Origin: Coptis chinensis
Lineage: Eukaryota > Streptophyta > Magnoliopsida > Ranunculales > Ranunculaceae
DNA length: 64,000 nucleotides
Direction of reading: 5' to 3'
Assembly: GCA_015680905.1 (NCBI GenBank)
Contig: CM027377.1
Coordinates: 62,579,501-62,643,500, forward strand
Below, piece after piece: positions 24,302 through 35,100 of this stretch. Each line of letters opens with the position of its first letter. The stretch's first letter is position 1. Under the pieces are notes generated by a model. That model had not been told where the DNA came from. It saw nothing but the letters and a program-made list of their open reading frames with translations, and made no database searches. The position numbers and the translations under genes are program-made.

Positions 24302-27300
24302 CTAGTTCTTGTCTTCAGTTATGTTCTCCTGCTGTTCAGCAGACCCATCTTCACCATTCTTATCTTTGTTGTTTTTTGCATCCTTCAGCTGTACCTGACT
24401 TCCAGCTGCATCATCATGACTCTCTTCATCTTGGTCAATGGCGATTTGGTTCTCAGTAGCAGCTTCAACATCCTCGTCTACTTGGTCACTTCCAGCTGCA
24501 TCTGCTTGACTCTATTGGCATTGGTCAATCTCCATTTGGTTCTCAGTAGCAGGTTCAACATCCTTGTTCACTTGGTTCTCAATAGCAGGTTCAACATACT
24601 TGTTCACTTGGTCACTTCCAGCTTCAACATCCTTGTTCATTTGACTATGTTGGCATTGGTCAATGTCCACTTGGTTCTTAGTAGCTACTTCAACATCCTT
24701 GGGCTCTTTGTCAATTCCAGCTGAATCTGCTTCACTCTGTACCTCTATGCCAATGTCAACTTGCTTTAGTGCCTCTTTCTCAGTAGCTGCTACTTCCTTC
24801 CTTCTGTTAACTTAGTTCTCTGCTTGCGGACTTCCTTCTATCAACCTCTCTTCAAATTCTTTTCTTTTCTTAGCCACTTCATCTGGATTTAACCCACATA
24901 ATATAATGTCCATTCCAATCCTCAGCCGCATTCTAAATGGTTGCATGTCAATATGGTTTACCCTATCAGGAATACCTCTAAGAAGACTATCAATAAAGGC
25001 AAGGCAATGTAATCCACAACTGTTGGAATCTGGTTGTTGTGTGACAATAACAAATTCACGAGCCCATGATGTGTTCAAATCAACAATGGAGCTTAGATCA
25101 ACACACCTGAGCACATAAGGAATCATTATCCCCAAAGCTAGTTGTTCATCAGAAATTTGGTTTCCACCAAGAGAATCATAGGTGCACACTTTCATCTTTT
25201 TAAAGTTAAAGACATCAACAATCCAGTGACTACCATGAACTTGAAGAGGTACAATTGCTCCCTTACCTTGTACTTGGTGTGGTTGATTTCTAATCCTTCC
25301 TTCACAGGGGTCCAAATACTCTTTAACAGTTTCATCTGTATGGTACAAACTATTACCCACTCTCTCCTCTGGACTTGCAGCTCGAAAACTTGGGTCTTGT
25401 AGCTTTTTCTTGAATATCCCATACTCTCTTATGATGAATTTCTACATCCACAAAGTGATGATGAAGCTTATCAAACTTAAGGCAGAATAGTGAGTAAGCT
25501 TCAACAGAAACTTAGTATTAAAGTATAGAAAACTCACAGCAAAGTAAACATCCTCCACAACAGTATACACTTCCTCTTCTGGAATGACATGTTCCTTATA
25601 GTGCTGCTTATACCACCTTATCAATAACTTGACATATAAGCTGAGAACCTAGAAAAGAATCATATAGTAATTAGTAACAATTAACTTTCTGTAGTAGTTT
25701 ACTTTGCACATTAATACCAAGTTGCTGATAGTTGTAGAGCAAATTACTAATGGTAGATTCATTACCTCACCATCCACCCACTGTCTTCCATGTAACGAAT
25801 GAAAATTATGCATTGAAATAACTTGATCGTACCCAAAAACTCTCATATCTGGAGAGCTTTGTTGATCCTTCTTCCTACTGAACTTTTTCCAGTAATAATT
25901 GACAACATTTACCTCACCTTTGGTAGTTGTTTTCTTGTAAAAGGTTGATGACAGAGCAACCTTGATTAATGAGTCACATTCCTTTCCCATTTTCTCTTCC
26001 CATAAACCAGTACTTTCTTTTCCCAGTTTTTTTCCCTCCTCCTTCTTCTACGTACGACCACTCTCTTCAGTTTTCTTATCCATTTCCATCTCCATTTAAG
26101 TGTGAATGAGTACCACATCAGGTTCCTCCAAATTAGCAGCATCATGCTGACCCACAGTGTTCTGATCTTCATCTACAGATGCCATAACATGTTCAGTGCT
26201 TGCTCCTTCTGATGGTGATAGGGCTGGCAATTCGGTTATGTCAGGGAGCTCTGCACTTCCAACCAATAGTAAAGCAAAACTGATTTTTTTCCATTTCTCT
26301 ATTCAGGACTGCTTCCCCTATCAAGATTACCAAGAGGAAACACTAAAGCAGAAGCCAAAGGATAGTAAAAGGGAACATGGTCGTCAAGCATTGCAGATTC
26401 AGCATAAGGTACTATAGCAGTTTGTACCCCCACCAGGTCCTCCTCCAGCTCCACACTATGTTCTTGGTATGTCCCTTTTGGTATGGCCTCACTAATCTCT
26501 TGCAAAACACTTGCAGCAACTGACTCCGAATCATTTTGCCCTCTTTGTTATTGTTCAACATCTTCATCTTCATCTGACTCAGCCTAGATCAACTTTCTTA
26601 TCTGTTTGGGTGTCTCTGCTTCCTTAAGTTTCATCTCCCGTTCCCTTGTTCTCTCACTGATTTGATATTTTTTTCTTCAAGTTTTGCCTCTCACTAGCCT
26701 TTATAGCCTCAACTTTGCTTGCCCTTGATGGCTGAACTCGGGTACCACAAACTTTGACCACTTTCCTTTTCTTTATTTCATACTTAGCACGTATTGAAGT
26801 ATCTCCCATAACTTTAAGCCTTTGATCCTTGTCCAATGCTCTTTTTCTTTGATATGAGGTATTAGGAGAAACCTCAAAGGTAACTTTCTTAGAAGCAGAT
26901 GAACTCCCTTTCTTAGGTTATGAGTGAACCTTCTTCTGGGAAGACCTTGTTGGTGTTTTCAGTATAGCATCAGCACCTACATTGCTTGGCTTCTTTGGGC
27001 TTCTAGTTCTAGCTTCTTTCATAACCTCAACCTCTAAACTTCTACTCCTTGTTCTACCCCTTGTTCTAGGCCCCCCCTATCACAACCTTAACCTCTAAAC
27101 TTTCCATACCACCTTTCAACCCACCATGAACAATCTCTTGAATTATTGTTTCCATGCCAGTCCTTATTTCACTCTGAAGTATATCCCCAACATTCCTAAC
27201 CTCCTTAGTAATCTGGTTTAGATTGATCAGAGCACATAACAAATATTATAATTAAGATCCCACTTCACTATTTGTAAACCACAACAGATACATTGTTGCT

Positions 27301-28551
27301 GACATATATTGGTCAACAATATATCAATCATGGTACCGTAACATATTACTTCTTCATATATGAAAAAATACTGAAACATGCAGTTCCATAACAACACATT
27401 ATCAGTGCTTCATATAACAACATTTGCAATTCCAATTCAAAACTATATAATTGGGTACCCATATCATATTACAACTTCTATAACATTATAAGATTATATG
27501 AGTACTTCATATGTCAAAAACTAGTTACCCATATATTATCATTCTGGGATTCAACATGCAACATTGTTGAACATAGTAAAGAAAACAAGTTACTTACAAG
27601 GCCTTTAATTACTTTTGCCTGTCTTTGAAACAGTTCCTCATTATTGTATTTCCCTAAAACTGCTGCACCACTTTGCATGGGCTATCGTGCCAAAACATTC
27701 TTTATCACTTCTTCATTCAGTTCTCCTTCAGACAGATCTAGACTTTCCAACACCACTGCCTTCCCCTTAAGAGGCTGAATCTTTTTCTTATAAGTCTCTA
27801 GATGTACGTTTCTTGAAGGCAAGTCTACCTAATCTAGTATTCTTGGGAACCTACCATCAACTTGTCTTCGAGCCCCAAGAGATGGGATGTGAAGATATAC
27901 CCAAATAACAAAACAAATTAAACAACTATAAACTGCGAAAGAATCCTTTCCAACACTCACCAGGATAGACATGTCTTCCAAAGACTCTTCCAACATTTCA
28001 AACAGAGGTGTGCCCCAAGGAAAGCTGTCAAATTCATTTAAATTCTCGGCCAGATCAATATACCTCCCATCAATCGTCCTAGCAGATCCTGGAAGCACAA
28101 CCTACAACAGTATATACAACCTATTCAGCCTAAACACATCATTATGACTTTCTTCACCAACACTTGATTTTGCCAAGTTTCTAGCTTCCAATATTTCTGT
28201 TTCAGAAACCGTGGTTCCTTTAAAAAACCTTGCACAAAATTGGGATGGGATCTTGATGCCTGTCGTGTAGAGTGAATTAGAAACCGGCTTCACACTAAGA
28301 TCCATTATAAGAGCAACATCACTTTTTTTAAACACCAAATCCTTCTTACCGATTCGATAGCAAAGTTTACCTACTTGGTGTCCCAAAACAACATACACTA
28401 GCGTAGTAGTGGTGTGCATTCTCTCGTTAATGCTTAAAAACTTCCCGAAACAAGACTTCTCAAAATCTTCCTTCACTGCAGTAGTGAATGCCTTGAACAA
28501 TTTATGCATTTTATCGAGTGACATACGAACAGTTAAATTAAGCTTTCTCAT
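24302..28551 (-). pseudogene. ULP1/SENP-like cysteine protease gene carried by the MULE
   Basis: C48 peptidases remove SUMO from proteins; the job of those in MULEs is unknown. Starts at ATG 28551. 28102-28551 resembles DUF1985 (FGKFLSINERM, LVYVVLGHQVG). 27829-28098 has ARTIDGRYIDLAENL and DSFPWGTPLF. A long charged linker follows (Lys/Arg-rich in 26650-27100). The protease begins near 25890 (FGYDQVISMHNFHSLHGRQW), continues in exon 25538-25648, and its core is in exon 24302-25441: GSHWIVDV (His), TYDSLGG (Asp) and QPDSNSCGLHC (Gln and Cys), so the full catalytic set is present. After the core, the frame continues past a TAA (24812-24814) into an acidic repeat tail (ATENQ, NKDVE) with another stop, ending at 24302. 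Whether the first TAA is the natural stop or damage is unclear. The middle exons have stops. Confidence 0.82.
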
Positions 28552-29639
28552 TTTTAAAAGATTGGAAATGGTTAGAAAATTAGGGATTCAAGGGTTTTCA
28601 ATTTGGGCAGTTTTTTTGGTCCGAAAATGAACACTGAACAGCAGTCCTTATAGCTCACGCATATTACTACCAACACGTGCCAGTTAAAGGTTAAAAAACC
28701 ATCATTTCTTCAACTATTCGGCGAATAATTAATGCTATCGTATCGTTCCTAACACGTGGCAAAGTTTTTTCGTACCCAAACTAGATTCTTCATCTCACCA
28801 GTTTATCTAAGTACATACATATTCTTGTGTACCAACCATCAGCAACTTCTGATTCTGGTCATTTTACAAAGGGTGGGACTTCGAAACATTTTTGGCTATT
28901 TGTATAAGAACACTTTTTAAATATTGAACAATGGACAAGCTTGTAACTGAGTTGGGTGGGAACAATGGTGAAATATGGCACTGAGATGCTAGTTACTACT
29001 TCTCAACTTCAGTATGTGTTATTAAATGCTACACTTTTGTTTTACTTGATATTGGATAAACTTATCAAAGTTAACTTTTGTTTAACTTGTTATTGGATAA
29101 TACTATTTTGTACATAAGTTATAGGTGTATATTAAAGTCAACCTGATAGTTATAATTGTGTTCTTGTATATGGCTTTAGTTGCTGATGTATCATACATAA
29201 TACGTTGCCGGTTACCTCCATTTAGAATGGCCCGTCCAGCCCAGTTTTGTGAATGCTAAATACATATTTTCTTATTGAGTTTCCATACAAATTTCTTTCT
29301 CATTATCTCCTTATAAACAACAACACTGATATAAGGGTACCCTTGATATAATCACAAACAAAACATATGAACATTAACAGTTACTGTGCTGACACTCAAG
29401 CACAATGAACCAGCCGTTTCACAAACCACAAAATATCATTACATCGATTCATGCCCAAACCTATACAGTGAAACATACTTCCAAAACTCTATAAGGTGAT
29501 ATGTGAAGTGGAAGTGGGATTTCCAAAGAAACCCAAGTTGTTGATGGTACATGTAAGTGTAGCTAATGGTGGCATCCACACAGTTTTCATTGCTAAAACC
29601 TGGCGGAACCGTGACTGAAAAGGTAATCCAAGCTCACCA
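28552..29639. other. MULE interior between the protease start and right arm
   Basis: About 1.1 kb of AT-rich non-coding sequence. It probably holds the 5' region of the protease gene. No recognised element. Confidence 0.6.
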
Positions 29640-30554
29640 TAATAACTGCACAGTTGTCTTCTTCTGCTTTTGAATCATATTCAAGTAGTCAATTTTTTCA
29701 TCGATCTAGAAAAGGACTTGTTCATCAAGTACATCACACAAAAAGTCAATTTCATGCGCTTGGACAAACCTTCCACAAGATACATGAATCCTTCTAAAGA
29801 AATATACATATCAAACACTCTCAATTTCACCTCACCTATTACATACTTCTTCACTCTATGCAATAAGAACAAAATCAACATGGAAATAGTAAGCACAACT
29901 ATGGAAACCTTAAAAAACTCTACACACTACTACGTAAAATCAAACCCAAGACGACCTAGAAACAAACCAACACTGAATATAGCAAACTAAAGTTCAAAAC
30001 ATATCAATAAACAATGAGAACCGTAGAAGGAGAGGATAATCAAGAAGATGAACCTTATAAAAATCCATTATCAAGATTTGTGTTCTTGTCCTCCATGAAA
30101 AACCTTACCAAAATCACGAAGGAAATGATAATCAAGAAGATGAAGTAAAAAAGCTGGGAGCTTTGCATGTTTGTAAAAACTTTTATAGTTTGGCACAAAA
30201 ATCGAGGTCAACGTTGTTTTATGTCTGTACAACAAAAACAACCAAAAATTGCTGATAGTAGATCCATAAGTTGCTGGTTTCTGATTCCCTAATAGCTAAA
30301 GTCCGTTTTCATTTTTGATGGGTTGAAATCCAACGGTTATTAATCGGTAGTACGTATCACTAAGAGAATCTAACGGATAAATATTACTGTGCATGTCACA
30401 TCAGAAGTACAAGAGGAGAGAGAGTGGTAGGAGGAAAGAGAGTGTTGTAAGGAAAGACAAAAGGGTAAAAAACCCGTTGAATTGGTCAAAATTAAAAATC
30501 GTGGCCGGTTGGAGAACAATGTGTATTTATCATGGCCGAATGAAGCAATTACCC
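29640..30554 (-). repeat. Right inverted arm of the MULE, with a broken copy of the transposase first exon
   Basis: The inverted counterpart of the left arm. Read on the minus strand it contains, at 29681-29896, a relic of the N-terminal transposase exon (GEVKLRVFD, YLMNKSFSRS), truncated by stops and not continuous with a transposase. The arm points towards the ULP-like gene. Confidence 0.85.
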
Positions 30555-30563
30555 TAATAAATA
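30555..30563. repeat. Right 9-bp target duplication of the MULE
   Basis: taataaata, one mismatch to the left copy. Confidence 0.85.
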
Positions 30564-32059
30564 AGGGCACAAACAACAAAAGATAAATCAGAAACCTTTC
30601 CCTTATTATTACAGTGGACAAGATAGTATTTTTTCAAAGCCATAATTATTGAGGATATGCATAATTGAGCAGTATCTACACACCAGAAACAGATCAAGTT
30701 TAGCACTGAGACATCATGTGTGCAGTCACTTTATGGAGCACTAGGGATATAGTTTTCGAAAGGTCCTTCAGAGTTGAAAGTGGAGCTCACGTCAAAGGGT
30801 CAAACATCCTAAGCATCACCTATTCACCTAGCAGACGGAAGCAGGTTATTTATTCCGTTGTCTATTCAGTAACATTTTCATTTGGATTTCTACTAACTAG
30901 AAACTAATTAATTTTAATGAGCAACTAGACTATTACATTGTTCAGATTAATAGTCCTACATCAGGAGTGTAAACTTAATGCCTTGCGTAATGTTATATAG
31001 ATTATTAGAACTCTCCACTCACTGCCTTTTTGTATCAAAAAAGTAAATGAAGCCAACCGGACTCGAACCTGGACACAGGCAAAGCCAACATTAAGGTAGT
31101 TATACGGTTATACCCAACAGGCCAACAGTCACAGCAGCACACTTACTTGATGCAAGCTGGCGGGTTTTGAGTTAGGATGCTCAGACTTTAAGATGTTATT
31201 ATCGGATAATTTATGCATATTGTTTCTGTTTTAGTAAAAAAAAGTTCTAAAAGAAATTCTTAATAAATATGATTCCCATTATTTTTATTTTATTTTTTAT
31301 TTTTTTTCTGTTTTAAAATGGCAATCTTTCTTGTGGATCGATATGCGGTCTATAATGCTCACTAGCGCTGCTGGTGGATATGCCAATAATGTGGCTATTA
31401 ATGTGAAATTAAATGTTGGAAATGATTGATTATATGAGCAAGATCAGGTAAGTTGATCTTGCATGCTTAATTAGCCACAAATTGTAAGATTCGATCAAAT
31501 GGAGACTTACTAGGGATCATGACAAAATTGACCAAATGAAATGCTTATAAATTGGGTTTCCAATTAATTGGACAAGTTCAGCCAAATCAACAAATACTGT
31601 GGTATAACAGGAAGTACTCATCATCCAATTATTAACACAGCTTCCTCAAGACAATGGTTGATGCACGAGGGAGCAGGAAGCAGGATCCTTTAGAACTAGA
31701 CCACAACATGAGCTAGCTTTTCTGTAACCAGTCACCACTAACATCCTAATCAGATTCCACTGAATGGTGACACCTGTCTTGAATGTTGCATTGTTGTTGC
31801 AATTTGCGAATGTTGGGGTTTCGTTTACATTGAGAAAGAATCAAAGAATAATAAATAGTTAAGATCAGGACAAAGCCGGATGCCTGGCCGGCAAACTCTA
31901 TCCTAGACCTCTTCATTAGGCCCATAATAGGAAAGCTATTCGTCGAAAAATTAATGTTGTTACCTTGTTTTCACTAAATATCAATTTTACTATTTTTCTC
32001 CTATTTTCTTTATTTGCACCATGTAGGAAATTTTGACAACTACTAGTACTTCTTTTGTC
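30564..32059. other. Upstream region of KAO
   Basis: Intergenic and presumably the KAO promoter. It contains the tRNA-like sequence at about 31050-31131 and no recognised gene; short open frames such as 30716-30907 match nothing. Confidence 0.6.
31050..31131 (-). repeat. tRNA-derived sequence, probable SINE head or tRNA relic
   Basis: On the minus strand a box A-like tggcctgttgg (31114-31124) and a perfect box B ggttcgagtcc (31059-31069) lie about 45 bp apart, as in a tRNA or tRNA-derived SINE. The T stem pairs poorly and the anticodon region does not fold, so it is not a working tRNA gene. Downstream limits of a SINE body are not clear. Confidence 0.4.
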
Positions 32060-32066
32060 TATAAAA
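32060..32066 (+). promoter_or_regulatory. TATA box of the P450 gene
   Basis: tataaaa within gtctataaaacacc, 48 bp before the ATG at 32114, so the 5' UTR would be only about 20 bases. The position is plausible for a short-leader transcript. Confidence 0.55.
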
Positions 32067-32113
32067 CACCAAATGCTAGTGGTGTGTGTTGTTCACTAAA
32101 CATAGTTGCTCTA

Positions 32114-35100
32114 ATGGAGAATACAGGGGAGGGAATTAACTCTTGGGTGGTGGTGTTTACTGCTTTGTTAGGTGGTTTTGTTGTTGTGTTGGGATTGCTC
32201 AAGAGAGCAAATGAGTGGTATTATGAAAGAAAGTTAGGCGAAACAAGGCTTTCTCTCCCTCCAGGTGATCTAGGGTGGCCTTTGATTGGAAATATGTGGT
32301 CTTTTCTTAGAGCTTTCAAGTCTAATGATCCTGAATCCTTCATCAATGGCTTTGTCAAGAGGTTAGTCTGTTTCTCTCCCTCTCTTTCTTTCTGTATAGA
32401 ACTCATGAAAACAGCTTTGTTTGCAAAATTTGGACATCTGGTATTTGAGAAAACCAAAGGATATGTTTACTTTGGGAATCTTACGAGTGTTGCTTTCAAG
32501 CTATAAGAGAGAATGAAAGAGAATGGACGGTTCTTGTCATTTTCAGTGGCATTTCTTTCTTATTAAATTTTTAATGTTTTTTGTTTTTCTTAATAAGGTC
32601 AATTAGTTTTTGGCTTTTGAAATTTTAAATAGGCAATTAAGCTAGTTTTATGGTTTAAATCTGGTTGAAATTTGGTTGAAGCAAAATGGCGACTAAAATG
32701 TGAAATGATACCAGTTTCCTCTGTTTTTAGTCTAAAAAGTGATATGCACTCACGGCTTTGCTTTCGCATTGCCAAGTATTATCATGGCTTAATCTGTATT
32801 TGTTGTTTCTATTTTTTGGATTTGCAATTGGACTTCAGAGCATAGAAAATGTTTGTCTATATTTGCGTAATTTTAATTATAGTGAATTGACATCTTGCAC
32901 AGGGTGGGTTGGTCAAAATTAAAGTAATAGGAGGACAATCATCAACTGATGTATTGACTAATGATGCTTACCACGTAGAAAAACATTTCTTTTTATTGCT
33001 GTCTTAAAATGTAGACATGAGTCCCCTGTCCGGCGGACAGAGTGACAGACCCTGGCCCTGGATTCTGAATTTTCAGTTTTCTCAAGTCTCAAAGCATGCA
33101 GCGTGTCGCCATGTCCTCAATGATCATGCCATTGTGTGTTCCCATTTCCCAGATAGGCTACGCGACCTCCAATGAGATGTGATGAGAATCGCGAGACCCA
33201 ACTAGAATTTAGAATTTGAGTCCCAAGATCACATGGACTGATGGACTACATGAGTTGTCCTCTTCACAATTGGATATATCCTGCTTTTCTACGTGGGCTT
33301 CTCACCATTTTCTTTATCTTCTATTAGCATTTTGGGCACACTCCATGAGTGAAACATTTTGGGCACGCTCTATGAGCGTGAAATTGAGAGTTGTCCAATT
33401 AACCAAGCCACGAAAGCAAACCCAACAAAAGCCCGGTCCATATGGTAAGATTGATTTTAAAAAAATTACAACCGAAGCCCACTCAAAAGCCCATCGAATT
33501 TCAGCCCAACCGCCGCAATTGTTGACCACTCTAGTTAGAGTTGAATATTGCATTTACACATTCATCCTTATCAAATATAATAAATTACAAATAAAATCAG
33601 ATTATAGCATTGTAAATAGAAATTTTGAGCGAGGGCAAAATTGAAAAGCGAAAAATCCAATTAATGGAAATAACACTATTGTTTGGGGAGTTTTCCTTAT
33701 AGGGAAAAGATAAGAATTGGCGAATGGCACTATGGCAGCAGGCAATGCAAATACGAGTTGCAAATATTATCTTAGTATATATCTTACACTTTTGTCTTGG
33801 GGTTTAAAGTTGGATAAATTTCAAAGAAAAAATGTTGTTTACTCATGTCACTCGCCTGCTAGCATTCTCGCTTCTTTTACATTTTGCACTTTATTTTCGT
33901 TATTCGGAGTTGCCTGGTTTAATTTTAGTTTACTAGTATTATCCCCACTAGATGAGCCAATTAGAATTCCTTCCTGTTATATGGGAAATTAGGGTTTTCC
34001 CCAAATACATAGCACATCCAAATCAAATTTAGTTGACTGTTATCTTTCTAAGCAAAATAACACCACCCTCACAATTCCTGATTTTTTTGCCAAGTTCATT
34101 TTAAAAGTGGTGAGAGTAGTAGTATCATTTTGCTTAGCTTGACTTGAAAGATAACGGTCAACTAAAGTTGACTTGGATATGCTGTGTTGGGGGAGACCCT
34201 ACTTGAAAGATAACGGTCAACTAAAATTGACTTGGATATGCTGTGTGTTGGGGGAAGACCCTAATTTTCTCTAGCAAGAAAGAAATCATAATTGGCTCAT
34301 CTAGTGGGGGTAATACTAGTAAACTCTTAATTTTATGTAGATTGATATCATCTACTTCACTATATGCCAAAGAACACATATTTTGTTTGGATTCAATACA
34401 TGATAAGTTATTTTATACGGAAAAACAAAAAGTGCCATAGAGCTAAGTAGCTTGAGAATGAAGCTAGTAATCTAGTATTGAAACTTTATCTTTTATGAGG
34501 ATATATATAGTATGATCATACAAACATACCAGTATACCACGACAATTGGCACCCACTCAGATCTCTTAAACAAAGTTATGAACAGGCCTTGTATAGCTTA
34601 CTATACGACCGTATCTTAAGGCCTTACAGGCCGATTGCCTAACCCCAATTCACAAGTTCACTTTCACTTTTGTATTAGGAAAACTCAATTAAAATTTTAT
34701 TTCACTTCCGGGTATGGCCTAATGATGCCTCTTCCACACCTGCAATTTTGCAAAGACCAATACATTTGCCTCTTCCACACCTGCAATTTTGCAAAGACCA
34801 ATACATTTGCCTCTTCCACACCTGCAATTTTGCAAAGACCAATACATTTATCACTTCTGTTTCTCTACCAGTTAGAACTGCAGGCCAAGCCCCAGGGGCT
34901 ACTCCCAAGGTTTAATTTTAACTGTCCAGTGAGATTGGATTATGTTGGGGCTTGGGGTTAGGCCTTCCCAATCTAACCCGTTGGAATCTAACTAACTCTA
35001 GCCCAATCAGTAACTTTGTAATTTTGTATGCAAGTATACTACATTTGTTTTACTTTTACTATTATTGCTTACAACCTTATCTCCATTGTAAGCCCAATCA

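Larger units (their letters stand above)
19342..30554. mobile_element. Mutator-like element (MULE) with transposase and ULP1-type protease, 11.2 kb
   Basis: The ends gggtaattg...ttggccatgataaa are inverted repeats of each other. A 9-bp target duplication (one mismatch) is the hallmark of Mutator-like elements. Inside are a plus-strand MURA-type transposase (20126-23927) and a convergent minus-strand C48 cysteine protease gene (24302-28551). MULEs carrying ULP1-like genes are an established class in plants (Kaonashi/KI-MULE in Arabidopsis, CUMULE in melon), and this has that organisation. Stops and frameshifts in both genes suggest this copy is no longer autonomous. Confidence 0.93.

Noticed and set aside
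24416-24724. Plus-strand leucine/valine-rich repeat frame (LVLSS...NILVHLV)
   Set aside because: It is the antisense of the acidic repeat tail (ATENQ/NKDVE) of the minus-strand ULP-like gene; the sense reading fits better.
33216-33644. 142-codon frame in KAO intron 1
   Set aside because: Lies inside a well-defined intron, no family match, biased composition.
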